Shown here: one piece after another, positions 34,444 to 47,970 of the stretch | How positions within the stretch are numbered: position 1 is the stretch's first letter | Layout: each line of letters starts with the position of its first letter | NCBI GenBank assembly: GCA_948146395.1 | Contig: OX411558.1 | Location: 35,210,350-35,274,349 of the forward strand | DNA from: Fragum whitleyi | Taxonomy: Eukaryota; Mollusca; Bivalvia; Cardiida; Cardiidae | Direction of reading: 5' to 3' | Length of the DNA stretch: 64,000 nt | Notes under the pieces: generated by a model | The model's database searches: none | The model's input: the letters and a program-made list of their open reading frames with translations, nothing else | What the model was told of the DNA's origin: nothing | Translations under genes and position numbers: made by a program

Positions 34444-35500
34444 GACCCGTTTATACATTCACGATTTTCTCTACGATTCAACTTGATTCACCCAGTTTTC
34501 TCATGGACAGAAAAATCGGAATGAATCGGGCGAAAAGAAGTGTCACTACGATTCCAGTAAAAATGTCCACGATATACATTATATAGGTGTCTGTAAAGTA
34601 TCGCTACGAATCAATGACGATTCATGACGGCAACGCCAAGGATTGACTAAGGTGGTACAACGAATGCTCACGGTCTTTGTACGGTTTGATTCGGTACTAA
34701 TACGAGTCGCGGCGGTGGCGATACGACTCACCACGATTTAGCCGTGGATGATTCGTAGGACAACATTACACCAATCGTGGTGAATCGTGAGAATTAGTAA
34801 TGTCAAAGATTCCACGACTGGCTACAATCTCTCACAAATAGCCGAAAATATAGCTACGGTGTCAGTACGAACAAGCACGATTCCGCTACATTTGCGCTAC
34901 GAATTAGGCCACGCCAAATAACCACCACGATCCACCACGACGGTATTAAACAGTTAATGCTACGTTCCCACTATCACGATTCGCGCCACGATTGAAATCG
35001 TATTCTTTATCGTGGACTTATCGTGGTGCTCGTATCAGATCATATCAAATCTTGAGGTCGCTCGTGGCAATCGTGTTGATCGTAGAAAATTTTTGGGGAG
35101 TCCAAAAATTTTCCACGCTCAACACGATTATTTTTCAATCGTATTCATCGCATCAGAACGTATTGCAACGTAGCTAAGCGTCACATAGCGCATCTAATCG
35201 TGCTTCCAAATCGTGGTGATCGGGGTCAGTCTTGGACATCACAAAACCCACGCTCTGTTGAGATGTGTTGCGATCTCACGATCTGGTACGATCAGTGACG
35301 CGCTTTCGGGGACTCTTGCTCACGACCTGTTACGAATGTCTCACGAGCAGATACGATTTGATACGTGAAGATAAGAGTAAATGCGAGAAGTTACGAGTAT
35401 CAAACCCTTTTCACGGACACTCACGATCTGTACGAGATCCCACAACATATATATACCGTGAACGATTTAATACGGCTCATTTAGCGACCTAATCTTGTAG
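34444..35500. promoter_or_regulatory. Left subterminal region rich in ATCGTG/CACGAT words
   Basis: Variants of 'AATCGTGG' and 'CCACGATT' recur many times on both strands. Examples are near 34470, 34735, 34775, 34938, 35015 and 35205. In Harbinger elements the Myb-like protein binds subterminal repeats of this kind; that role is inferred here. The region also contains the promoter side of the MADF gene. Confidence 0.55.
35448..35455 (+). promoter_or_regulatory. TATATATA box upstream of the MADF gene
   Basis: TATATATA lies 87 bases before the ATG at 35542. The transposase gene has the same box at a similar distance, which makes chance less likely. Confidence 0.5.
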
Positions 35501-35541
35501 AGAAAACATCTACTGTAAACTTGCTTTTACGCCATTAAGAG

Positions 35542-37513
<1,972 letters not shown>

Positions 37514-37627
37514 AGACTCCTTCTGGCAGAAGCTTCTCCCCATACACTCAGTCAGAGACAAAGGCTCCTTGAATACTTTTTAAGAGCCATCCTATTCCCT
37601 TCCATGATTACAAAAATTAAAGAAAAC

Positions 37628-37633
37628 AATAAA
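37628..37633 (+). terminator. Polyadenylation signal AATAAA for the MADF gene
   Basis: AATAAA lies 115 bases after the stop codon at 37511-37513, at a plausible distance. No experimental support is visible. Confidence 0.4.
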
Positions 37634-37759
37634 GGCTCTTCCATTTAGAAATTATGTGTAATAATTAAAAAACATCAAAATTAAAGACAAATGAAAGTCG
37701 TTAACTTTATTGTTTTCAGGAATATTGTTTTCTCACATACCAATGCCTATTAGACCGAG

Positions 37760-38186
37760 GTAGTAACATCGTGAAATTGACAAGGTGGATGGTTTAAGAA
37801 TGATTTTAGAATGAAATTGAATGAGTGTGAGGAGCGAGTTTCGAATGAAATTAGAAGGAGGTAATACAACATCGTTAATTTCATCCAATTGGACGAAATT
37901 AGCGATATTTTATTACCTCCCTTTAAAAAAACGTACTTTACTGTTCGTGCGTCTTCACGGACAAATCAGACGCTTTACAATCGACATCAGCCGAATCGTG
38001 GAATGATTTGATCAATTTGAATGAAATGTTGATTGTTTTGAACGATTTCGTAGTGTTTTTGTACGATTTTTGAGCGTTTTGAGTAATTGGAGTGAGTGTT
38101 TGGAACGAGTGAATGGAGCGCTGAATGATCGTTTTAGAATGCTTTTAAGCGGAGTGAATGTCAATTTCACTATGTTATTAACTGTA
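37760..38186 (+). mobile_element. Tc1-like MITE family, copy D, nested in the Harbinger element
   Basis: It starts 'TAGTAACATCGTGAAATTGA' and ends 'TTTCACTATGTTATTAACTG' plus TA. The internal palindrome begins GGAGGTAAT at 37857 and ends TTATTACCTCCC at 37921. It sits in the space between the two convergent genes. Confidence 0.8.
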
Positions 38187-38550
38187 TCCCTGTTTTTTGC
38201 ACGATAGTGGTGGTATCGATCCCACATGGGCACCCGTAGACAGAACAGCTCACACGCGACTTTTGACGTAATGACGTCCCAAATTGTCGGATAACGTCGG
38301 CTTTCTACATTAGCGATGTCAGCTGGTGAAAAAGCAATTTAGAATCTCAAACGTCTATAACTTCTTTATTTCTGAATAAAGTCCTCAAGTGCGGGTATGC
38401 ATTTTCTTAATTAAACCAAAAGAAATATCTTGATACCAAAATTTTTTATCTTTGTTTAAATAATTTGGTTTTGCTACACTTCTCCATCTTTCCTGAAGAA
38501 AAGACTGCATTCAAATCGCCATACTTAATTAGTATATGAAAAAAAATCGG

Positions 38551-38686
38551 TAATTGTTGTTCAGTTGGGAAAGGAAATCCAAACCCTCGAGTCCAGCGGT
38601 CAAGTGGGAAACTCGGCAAAGCCGTGATCGCTGGGCCCTCGGGTTGGGATTTCTTTGACCCACCGAAAAACAATTATGGATTCTAT
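38551..38686. mobile_element. Fold-back repeat, 136 bp
   Basis: The left arm 'TAATTGTTGTTCAGTTGGGA' and 'CCCTCGAGTCCAGCGGTCA' pairs with the right arm 'TGATCGCTGGGCCCTCGGG' and 'GACCCACCGAAAAACAATTA'. The arms are diverged. Confidence 0.65.
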
Positions 38687-38974
38687 TTACATCGAATGCA
38701 AAAGTAACTTGACTAAAAATTAATGCAGTTAACTACTGAAAGTTCAAAATGACAACTACAGCAGAAGGGAAAATGAAAATGGTGTTTCAAGTTCCGGCAG
38801 ACTCCCAAAGAAGTGTTAAGTCGTGGTCAATTATAGAGATATCATAATTGACTGGGTTAACCACTGGTTGCAGGCAATGGGTCAGGAGAAACTCGTCAAA
38901 ACATGTGTTGTCTCTGTTGAGGCCCAGTTAAATTAACAGAATCGTGATCGTTCGCATTGCTTTCGAATTTCGAG

Positions 38975-39070
38975 TGTTTAAATGGTGTTTTACGCCGTTT
39001 TCAACATTTGTTTTGTTATACAGCAGCGAAACTCTTTTATTCATGCGCTTTATGGGTTTTTCTAATACTA
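38975..39070 (-). mobile_element. SINE tail fragment inside the Harbinger element
   Basis: 'GGTGTTTTACGCCGTTTTCA' on the plus strand is the inverted SINE tail; the rest is degraded. Confidence 0.6.
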
Positions 39071-39450
39071 GTTCTTGAAAATGAGGAGGAGGTTAACATT
39101 TCATTTGAGTTCTAGATTCGACAAATCAATACAAAAAGACATTTTCAAAACATTGTGACAAAACGAAAATTTACTCATAACATGCAAATGCTCATTTTAT
39201 CACAATGGTTTCTATTTTGTCACACGATTTAACCATTTGTAAGTTATGATATGTCGTACGTACAAGTTTCGGAATTTGGGAGGTCTAAAATCAGCATATC
39301 CGGGAATGTTTAAACAACTTTGCTGCAATGATACAAACATAAATTTCTTTTGCCCGAAATCATTGACTGAATAATCGTTAAGAACAGAAACAAAAATATG
39401 CATCGGCAATATATCTATTTCCTCAAGTTTCAGAAATAAATTTCAAAATA

Positions 39451-40806
39451 TCAAACGATATCCTCTCCAACATCTGCGTCAACCAGCCCAGCCATCCTTT
39501 CCTGCCATGGGACTGCGCCTTGTGGTGTGTTGAAGAATGCCTTCAGGAGTTCCCTCTGATATTTCGCATCTGCTGAACCTGAATTGCGAGGCGCAGGCGG
39601 TTGATCCACATCTAGCCAGTCTACTTGTTCCCTCCATGCCCCTGGAATGACATTTAGGTTTTCATACTCACGGTCCGCCTCTTGTGCTGCAATACCTGGA
39701 TACCTCAGCCGGAGTAGGTTGTGCAGGACCACTGCTGCCTCTGCTATATCCTTCACAGTGTCGGGATTCTGCTCTAGAGTCCTTAGGAGACACCTGAATC
39801 TATTCGCTAGAATCCCAAAAGCATTTTCAACCACTCTCCTCCCCCTCGAAAGTCTGTAATTGAAAATCCTCTCCTCCCTAGACATCCTTTTTCTGCTGTA
39901 TGGCTTCATAAGGTAGTTCCTGAGTGCAAAGGCGTCATCCCCCAGGATGAAGAAGGGCATGTCTTGGTGATCATCAGGGCTCGCAGTGAGAGGGCAGGGT
40001 CGAGGGAGTCCTAGAGATTCTTCTTCTAGGCCGTTAAACAGCTCCGAATCGCCAAATATCTGAGCATCTGACATGTGTCCTTTTCCACCAAGCTCGAGCC
40101 ACACAAACTTATAATCAGCATCCACTAGAGCTAGAAGTGGTATCGAAAAAAATCCCTTGTAATTGAAATACAGACTGCCAGTTTGGGACGGCTTCTTGAT
40201 AGCAATGTGTTTGCCATCCAATGCCCCAACCGCGTGAGGGATGTTCCATTTCTGCTCAAATTGGTAAGCTAAGGCTTTCCATGCATCAGGGGTGACAGGT
40301 AGGCTGAACACTCCATCTTTGAATGCGTGTACAATTGCCCGACATACTTCTGGAATCATCCTCGAGATACTGGAAACTCCACACCTGAAGGCATACGCAA
40401 GAGGCCGATAGTTGTCTCCAGTAGCAAGGTGCCTCAGTGTCAATGCCAGCTTTAGTCCAGGTGAAAGGGGTTGCCTAAAACTGGTGACTTCCCTCTCGAT
40501 TGCTGGGGCCACCCTCTGTAACACTTCATCGAAGAGCTCTGGTGTTAATCTCGTATAGTTTTGGAAGGCGATTGGATCTTCCAGTCTCAGATGGGTGTCT
40601 AGGAGGCTTGAGTATTGACCAAGTTGTAGTCGTCTTTCTTCTGTGAGCCATGGACGCACCCAAAACTGTCTGACTGCAGCTCTCCTGGCTCTTTTTGACT
40701 GGGTTTGTAGCTGGTCTGGCTGTTGCTCGTCTTCTTCTTCTATGGCGATAGTATAAGCATACAGTAAAACTGCAAATGTTATGTTTTCATCCTGAGCTTC
40801 TGCCAT
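39451..40806 (-). CDS. PIF/Harbinger DDE transposase (HARBI1-like nuclease)
   Basis: A single open frame of 451 residues runs from the ATG at 40806. A frame two codons longer would begin with TTG, so the ATG is preferred. The DDE_Tnp_4 endonuclease fold cuts and rejoins element ends. Visible features are an N-terminal region with 'FQNYTRLTPELFDEVLQRV'; a helix-turn-helix-like stretch ('YRPLAYAFRCGVSSISRMI'); then the catalytic residues Asp197 in 'VGALDGKHIAI', Asp247 in 'GKGHMSDAQIFGDSELF', the conserved 'ILGDDAFALRNYLMKPY', and Glu327 in 'GRRVVENAFGILANRFR'. The length fits the family (about 350-450). All signature residues are present with no internal stop, so the protein may be active. It converges on the MADF gene and both lie within the same terminal repeats. 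A domesticated host gene is an alternative, but the terminal repeats argue for a transposon gene. Confidence 0.92.
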   Translation of the reverse strand: MAEAQDENITFAVLLYAYTIAIEEEDEQQPDQLQTQSKRARRAAVRQFWVRPWLTEERRLQLGQYSSLLDTHLRLEDPIAFQNYTRLTPELFDEVLQRVAPAIEREVTSFRQPLSPGLKLALTLRHLATGDNYRPLAYAFRCGVSSISRMIPEVCRAIVHAFKDGVFSLPVTPDAWKALAYQFEQKWNIPHAVGALDGKHIAIKKPSQTGSLYFNYKGFFSIPLLALVDADYKFVWLELGGKGHMSDAQIFGDSELFNGLEEESLGLPRPCPLTASPDDHQDMPFFILGDDAFALRNYLMKPYSRKRMSREERIFNYRLSRGRRVVENAFGILANRFRCLLRTLEQNPDTVKDIAEAAVVLHNLLRLRYPGIAAQEADREYENLNVIPGAWREQVDWLDVDQPPAPRNSGSADAKYQRELLKAFFNTPQGAVPWQERMAGLVDADVGEDIV

Positions 40807-40881
40807 TTTCAACTGTTATGATTTGTAGTTTTTACTCTGTAGGAGACCAAGAAATAATGAAGTCGATAGTCAGTCGGACTG

Positions 40882-40889
40882 TATATATA
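40882..40889 (-). promoter_or_regulatory. TATATATA box upstream of the transposase gene
   Basis: It lies about 76 bases upstream of the ATG at 40806 on the minus strand, mirroring the box of the partner gene. Confidence 0.5.
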
Positions 40890-40894
40890 TCCTC

Positions 40895-41491
40895 CGGGGT
40901 CCAATCGTAGCTCAAATCGTGATTATCATCGAACGTGATCGTGAAAGACATCTTGACGATAATCGCATCCTGTCCCAACAGAGCGTATCGGTTCGAGCTG
41001 AACGTACCAGAACGTATGTGCTCGTGTCAGATCGTCCCAAATCGGGAACCCCGTATGTGTTGATCGCGTCAGATCGCTACCCCATCGTGGACTCGATCGG
41101 GATAATCCTATCTAAACTTTTGTGATCTTATCTGAACGGGAAATCAAATTGTGGCTTATCGTGTCGACTGAAATTGACTAATCGTAATCATATCGCAGCC
41201 GAGCGTAACAAATCGTGTCAGAACGTATCCAGTCCCATAACGTCGTATTCCAGCCCGATATTTTTAAAGAAATCCCACGATCAGCCACGAATGGTCAATC
41301 TTGGCGTTCGTAACGGATCGTACGACAGTGGGAACATAGCATTAGCGCTGCCATGGAGTTTCCCGCATCATTACGATTCATCAAGAGTAACCACGATTCT
41401 ACTACGAATCACAACGGTACACGACGATTTTACAAATCGTGGCGAATTGTAGCGGCACCGTAGCCAAAAATTGTGAATGTGTATACAGGCC
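40895..41491. promoter_or_regulatory. Right subterminal region rich in ATCGTG/AACGTA words
   Basis: Repeated 'AAATCGTG', 'GATCGT' and 'GAACGT' words run towards the right terminal repeat. They are of the same kind as at the left end and are likely binding sites for the element's own proteins (inference). Confidence 0.5.
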
Positions 41492-43481
41492 TTATATATC
41501 TCATTTCGTGAACAAAAATTCTTAAAGAACACATATATATAGTGTTGAAATTACATTTTTACGTGTAAGAAGTAAACATTGCAACCCTCTTTAAGAAGGT
41601 TGGCAGGCTTATTTGTACAAAAATATTGATGATCTCATAACATAAAAATATCTTTTAATCATACGAACAGAGTCGACACTTTTAGGCAATATCGCATGCT
41701 GTGTTCAGAAACGATTTATGAAAATAATGGCAGACAAGAAACTTACAGAAAGGCAAGTAAACCCTTATTTTACTACAAATTTCTACATATCGCGAAGCAG
41801 TTTCTAAAAAATGGCATTTACATTAAAGAAACACAATAAATTCGTCATTACGAATGTGTCTTGCAAGGTTCGTACAAATCTTTTCCGCCGTTTTTGTGTA
41901 AGATATATTTTATAAACCACGCTCGTGATATACCTTGAATGGTTGTTCAAGAACAACTTGAAGAAACAAATGAAAGGGGCCCAAAATGGCATTTTTTGTA
42001 CACCCAAGGGGCTACCGTGTTTGCTTGGATAAAATTACGTCCACAGATAACAGGATGGGCGATGTAGGACTATCATTGTTGTTTATTTCAATGTTCACTT
42101 TCTCTCAAGTTTTCTCCGAAAACAGCCGAGCTCAAAGAAGAAAGTCTGTTAAACATTGAACTTGCAATCATAAGTGAGTGAAACAGTTCTACCACTGAAC
42201 TCTTATTTTAAGCTACTTAATTTGTGCTTTTATCAATTACTCAATACAAGCTAGCGATTTTTTCATGAGAAAGATAAATATGCGATCTGTAATTACGGTT
42301 AAAATATAGTAAAAGATCGGAGTTTCGAAAATGTGTTGGTCAATACCGTCGTTTGACAGTATTTGAAAGAACCCACATGATTCAAATTTTTATAGTCGAC
42401 TTAAAATTGAATATTGACATTTAGCATGAGGGAACTCCAAAATGCAACACAAAGGATGGAATAATCAGAAACGCCTTTCATAGAAGCAAGTGGTATTTGC
42501 ACAAACCTTTCATTATTTTACATTTTCATTTGCTTTGGACGTCAGACCAATGTCAATTGAAAAATCAAAGAAGTGTTGATAATTGCTAATTGGTTTTGAT
42601 TCATGAGTAAATTCACAACCTTTTAGTATTGAAACACTTTCTGCAATTCTGTACCCCTGATTAGGAGGAATAAAATGTAATTAAATCAAGTTACAGTACA
42701 ACGTCTTTGTGGGTGACTGTTTACTGCTAAACCATAAATTGTCAGGCTATAGTACAAGATAAACAACGAAAGAATCCCAAAAGTTCAATCGTTTTAAACA
42801 AAATTTCGTGATGTGGATACATGGATGAGGATGATATTACACTATTGTCTTTTAAAATCATATTTATCAGTGATAAACAAAAGTATCGCCTTTCTGATTT
42901 AGCACAGCGAATGGATAAAAACAGCCAAGAGGGATTATAAGATAACATACCGCTTACCAAGTCTACTTATAAGTTCTGAATGTAACAAAGTTGCAAGTCA
43001 GTATTACTATTTCCCTTTAACATGACACAAAATGCGGAAAAAAACGTAGTAAACCTACTCCGCTTCTGGAGCCAAGTTCTTCTAGTGACAAATCGTCAAT
43101 TTACACAACCGAAAGCAACAATTCATTATAATTTGAAAACTGTACTTTTCTGCTTTTATACCATAGAATAGAGGGCATTTAATAGGGTATATTTATTGTG
43201 CAACATTTGTGATAATTATTCCTAATTGAGCCATGTAGAACTCATTCTTCGTCTTTATGACATCGGTTAAGCCATATCATATGGTGTTAAATAATACAGG
43301 CCCCAGTTATCTAATTTAAGTTGGTAACAATTGATCATAAATTGTCTCGCGGGTCAAATTGGATGAATCAATGAGATAAAGTCGATCTTAGCTACATTCT
43401 ACGTGATACTGATTCAATGATATTGAATATTGAACTGTCTTCTAGAAGACGAAGTAATAAACTGAGCTTTGGGATCATAGC
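41492..43481. other. Intergenic, no gene seen
   Basis: About 2 kb without a supported gene. A block at 42545-42650 resembles 55020-55120. Confidence 0.5.
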
Positions 43482-43785
43482 TTAGTAAAATACAAGCCAC
43501 CATAGCGCATTTGGTTAGGCATAAGACTTCCAATCTGGAAGTCGTGGGTTCGATCCCCGGTGGCGGCAAATACCCTTTCCGACGTTTGTCTCTCATCAAT
43601 GGGTATATAATCGTAAACCTATGTGAGATAGCAGTCAGAGGCTAGGAAAGGGTGTAATGATAGTACAGGTGAAAGAAATACCAGAAATCCTTTGTTAGGT
43701 GCTCCAACCGCCGCGATATAACTGCGAAATTGTTGAAAGCGGCGTAAAACCCATTCAAACAAACAAACAAATTAGTAAAATACAA
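43482..43785 (+). mobile_element. Full-length tRNA-derived SINE with target-site duplication
   Basis: The 14-bp direct repeat TTAGTAAAATACAA lies at 43482-43495 and 43772-43785. The body 43496-43771 starts with a tRNA-like head: A-box-like 'TAGCGCATTTGGTTAGGC', B-box 'GGTTCGATCCCC', and near-matching acceptor ends GCCACCA and TGGCGGC. A conserved body follows with 'GGCTAGGAAAGGGTGTAATG' and 'AGGTGCTCCAACCGCCGCGA', then a tail ending in CAAA repeats. The RNA would be made by polymerase III from the internal boxes. This is the reference copy for about eight others in the window. Confidence 0.92.
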
Positions 43786-43908
43786 AGCCATTTACAAAAA
43801 AAGTGTTTGGCATCGCATCGTAACAAGAAATATTTTCATTTTTATCATAAAAGTAATTTACGAAATTTATGCAATGGAACACGGGCTTCATGGAATAAAT
43901 ATTACAGG

Positions 43909-44291
43909 TACAGTTAAAGACATCGTGAAATTGACTACAAGCACTCACTCAAACCGTTCAAAAACGCCCATACCAATTGTAAAATATAGAATCAACAATG
44001 TCATTCAAAATAAATTTGGATAAGGAAAAATCGCGATTTCACAAACATATTTCAAATTGTAAGCGTCTAATTGGTTCTTGCAGAAATAGGAAGCTATCTA
44101 TAGAACTTGTATGTATATTTTATTAAAGGGAGGTAATCAATATCGCATATTTTGTTCATATTGAACAAAATTTGCGGTAATGGATTACCTCCCATAAATT
44201 CACTCAAAACTCGCTCTACACTCATTCAATTTTATTCCTAAATAATTCCAGAATCATTCACCTTTTCAATTTCACGATATTGTTAGCTGTA
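43909..44291 (-). mobile_element. Tc1-like MITE family, copy E
   Basis: TA flanks. It starts 'CAGTTAAAGACATCGTGAAA' and ends 'CAATTTCACGATATTGTTAG' CTG. The internal palindrome (GGGAGGTAATC at 44128, GATTACCTCCC at 44183) is well preserved. The orientation is opposite to copies B, C, D and F. Confidence 0.85.
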
Positions 44292-45400
44292 TTTGAAGGT
44301 ATTTCTTGACTCAAAGATAACCCCTTTTCCCGTTATCCGAACTCTTACTATTATCCTCGATCAATTTAATGAACCCTTTTTGGGATCAACTTCAAAATAG
44401 GATTGAAGACTGCTTCAATTCTTTCCCTAATTTAAGCCGAGCAGGTTCAGATCTGCCCAATACTTTGTTCACTTTTAACCAGAGAAAAGCTCAATGTTTA
44501 CATAAAAAACTATTTGCTTTCTTAGAGCTCCAGCCTGCGTTTAGAGTAAAAAAAACGCTCTTTTGTTAATATTCTTTGAATACGTTTTCTTGATTTGAAA
44601 GATGAGTTACATAACAGTACAAATCAATTGACTAATGGAGGCTTTTTCGTGGAACGCATAGTCTAAGGTAAAATATGCACATGAGATTTTGGTCACGTTT
44701 AATACGCCTACGTGCAGGGGCGGTGAAGGAGCGGTATAGGTAAACCATGCTATTCGAATGTTTATAAACAGACTTTCGACTGTCACGGTCTCTATCTATA
44801 CTGGATGATCACAGAAACGCAAAACTACTGACATTTTCACCATCCTTTAAATTACATCTGTAAACGTCATGTGTTATAGCGTAAAAGTATAGTGCTTTAA
44901 AACAGGTTTCATCAAGAAAAAAATAAAATCGAAACGACAAAAAGCATGGAATATCGATAGTGAAAAAAGGTGTTTTTCTTGTTGAGTTTTTTTACTCTAT
45001 CAGTATATAGGTAGTTTCATTTGTAATTAAGTACCGATCTCTCACGCGTGTTAAATTTCAGTTCAGACCACCTCTACTCCTAGCTATACCACATTTTCCC
45101 GTGTTTTCGAATACCCCGGTTGGACTATAAACGAATTATAGACCGAAATGTTGCTGGTCATAAATATTCATCAAGTAAGGCCTCTATTTAGATCATCGCG
45201 TCATAATTATTTATTTATATAATTATATATTGGAATGACAAATACAAGCTTATCTTTGAGAATTAAAGTCTAGTACTTGTGTACATCGTCGTCTAGGATC
45301 ATAGTCTTGAGTTTCGGAAATGTTAACAAACGCGGGAGCTTTAATTAAGCGTTTTTCAATTAATTATTATAAAAGGGGGACTTCAAGGACCCCTGAAACA
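44292..45400. other. Intergenic, no gene seen
   Basis: A 66-residue frame at 44369-44569 has no recognisable domain. Nothing else supported. Confidence 0.45.
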
Positions 45401-45993
45401 CAAATGCTTCAGTCCCTTTAATCCCAATCAGATGTTACTGGATCTAAATCAAACATTGGACAATTTCAAACAAAAATGACAGGGTGGGGCTTGTTTTTTC
45501 TTTGAATATTTAAACGTCTTCTGATCCATTTTGAACTAAAGTTTGTAGGTCTTTTTGCTTTGCTGTCCCAAATAAAACTAAGCATAATTGTTCATTGAAT
45601 AAATCCTGCTTAAGAAATTTTGATATGGTCTAAAACATGGACATGGCAGGACTGGGCTTACATGAGATCTTTAAACGTTTCTCCTCCCCAGAAATGGGCC
45701 ATTTTCAACGAAATTTTGCCGGTCACATTCTGTGGGTTCTCTTTCCTAAGCTTTTATGTGCATACTTGTTTGGTCCATTAAACTTTTGTTTACAAACTTT
45801 GGGCGGGGGCTGAAGGTCCGGATCACCTTGAAAATTTGCAGGACCCCCACCCCTAAAATACTATTAAATCTAATTTTGACTGCTAAAAACTGAATCAGAT
45901 TCAGACTTGTTCCTTTCTATTACTTTTGTCAACTTAATACTATGCCTATCTAATGAATGGAAGCGACTCCAAACACTAATTTAAAAAGAATAT
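45401..45993 (+). repeat. Degenerate relative of the palindrome-arm Helitron-like repeat
   Basis: 'GAAATGGGCCATTTTCAACG' at about 45691 matches 'ATTGGGCCATTTTCAATG' at about 753. 'TTTAAACGTTTCTCCTCCC' matches 'TTTGAACGTCTCCTAC'. No intact end was seen. Confidence 0.4.
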
Positions 45994-46231
45994 GGGCCTG
46001 TTCATGACATTTTCCGACAATTTTGGATGTGCACAAAGCAAAAGCTCTGGCCAGCCTGTGCATCTGCACAGTCTGATCAAAGTCTTCACTGTGAGATTTG
46101 AGATAAATAAGGTCTCAATGTATCTGTAAACAGTAAGGCAATCTTCTAATTACAACATGCAATTGTCTGGGCTGCTAAATATTTGCATCTCACGCATATC
46201 TCAAATTGTTGGAAATATCACGTACAGGCTC
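45994..46231. mobile_element. 238-bp MITE with about 29-bp TIRs, copy 2
   Basis: Exactly as long as copy 1. It starts 'GGGCCTGTTCATGACATTTT' and ends 'GGAAATATCACGTACAGGCT' C. ATAT flanks both ends, a possible 4-bp duplication. It lies directly beside the 156-bp array. Confidence 0.85.
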
Positions 46232-46239
46232 ATATATAA

Positions 46240-47806
46240 CAAGTGCATGTCGTATTGCGATGCAATACAGGAGTCCCCCACCGGATAACAAAAAATCCTT
46301 TCTTATAATATATCTCCTACTAACTAGATCTATAACTGTATACAAAATTTGAAGTGCATTACACTTCTTCTCAATGAGATCTATAAGTGTACAAAGTTTG
46401 AAGTTGCTAGGGCTTATGGTTAAAGAGCTAAGTACGGGACAAAAATGTAAGGATAGAAACAACAAAGGGCAATAACTCAAAAAGTGGACATGGCAGAGTG
46501 ACAGTTCTTGTACATGACACTTGTCCTCAATGATATCTATATGTGTAGCAAGTTTGAAGTTTCTAGCACTTATGGTTTAGAAGATATGTTCCAGACAAAA
46601 ATGTAAAGGTAAAAACAACAAAGGGCAAAAACTTAAAAAGTGGGTGTAGCAGAGTTACTGTTCTTGTACATGACAATTGTCCTCAATGAGATCTATACAT
46701 GTACAAAGTTTGAAGATGCTAGCACTTATGATTTAGAAGATATAGCCCGGACAAGAATGTAAGGGTAAAAACAACAAAGGACAATAACTCAAAAAGTGGG
46801 TGTGGCAGAATAACAGTTCTTGAACATGACACTTGCCCTCAATAAGATCTATAAGTGTACCAAGTTTGAAGTTGTTAGCACATATAGTTTAGGAGATATG
46901 ATCCGGACAAGAATGTAAGGCTAAAATAAAACAAAGGGCAATAACTAAAAAAGCGGGTGTGACAGAGTTATGGATCTTGAACATGACACTTCTCCTTAAT
47001 GAGATCTATAAGTGTACAAAGTTTGAAGTTGCTAGCACACATAGTTTAGGAGATATGTTCCGGACAAGAATGTAAGGGTAAAAACAACAAAGGGCAATAA
47101 CTCAAAAAGTGGGCGTGGCAGAGTAACGGTTCTTGAACATGACACTTCTCCTCAATGAGATCTATAAGTGTACCAAGTTTGAAGTTGAAAGCACACATAG
47201 TTAAGGAGATATGTTCCGGACAAGAATGTAAGGGGTAAAACAACAAAGGGCAATAACTCAAAAAGTGGGCGTGGCAGAGTAATGGTTCTTAAACATGACA
47301 CTTCTCCTCAATGAGATCTATAAGTGTACCAAGTTATAAGTTGCTAGCACACATAGTTAAGGAGATATGTTCCGGACAAGAATGTAAGGGTAAAAACAAC
47401 AAAGGGCAATAACTCAAAAAGTGGGCGTGGCAGAGTAACGGTTCTTAAACATGACACTTCTACTCAATGAGATCTATAAGTGTACCAAGTTTGAAGTTGC
47501 TAGCACATATGGTTTAGAAGATATAGCCCGGACAAGAATGTAAGGGTAAAATCAACAAAGGGCAATAACTCAAAAAAATGGCATGGCAGAGTAACGGTTC
47601 TTGAACATGACACTTCTCCTCAATGAGATCTATAAGTGTACCAAGTTTGAAGTTGCTAGCACATATGGTTTAGAAGATATAGCCCGGACAAAAGCGTGAC
47701 GGACAGACGGACAGACGGACGGACGGACGGACAGACGGACAGACAGACGGACAGACGGAATCGAGCAAACCTATAGTCCCCCAACCGGTAACCGGTGGGG
47801 GACTAA
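46240..47806 (+). mobile_element. Pearl/biv160-like Helitron-type element with 156-bp tandem core
   Basis: The phrase 'AACAAAGGGC' (with small variants) recurs at 46461, 46617, 46773, 46930, 47086, 47242, 47398 and 47554, giving eight units of 156-157 bp. Each unit carries 'AGATCTATAAGTGTACCAAG' and 'AGATATAGCCCGGACAAGAA'-like phrases. After the last unit comes a (GACGGACA)n microsatellite at about 47697-47758. Then come a hairpin CCCCCAACCGGT/ACCGGTGGGGG (about 47780-47802) and CTAA followed by T, as in Helitron 3' ends (CTRR-T). The left edge repeats 'GTCCCCCACCGG' near 46272. The order tandem core, ACGG-type microsatellite, hairpin is that of bivalve pearl elements. Confidence 0.75.
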
Positions 47807-47970
47807 TAAGTTCCTTTTTGGTTGAGCATGATCCGCCCTTTAATGTTAAAAGGGGCTAAGACATACGAAGTTCTACATGCGCAAAATGGAAATAATAGGA
47901 AAACTATTATGTCAAAGGTTGTGTACTGTTTTAATCTTGCGGGATTTGTTTATTACTTTTTCACTCCCTG

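Noticed and set aside
43496..43570. A true tRNA gene
   Set aside because: The tRNA-like head has an acceptor mismatch and a poor anticodon loop, and it continues into a SINE body with target duplication.
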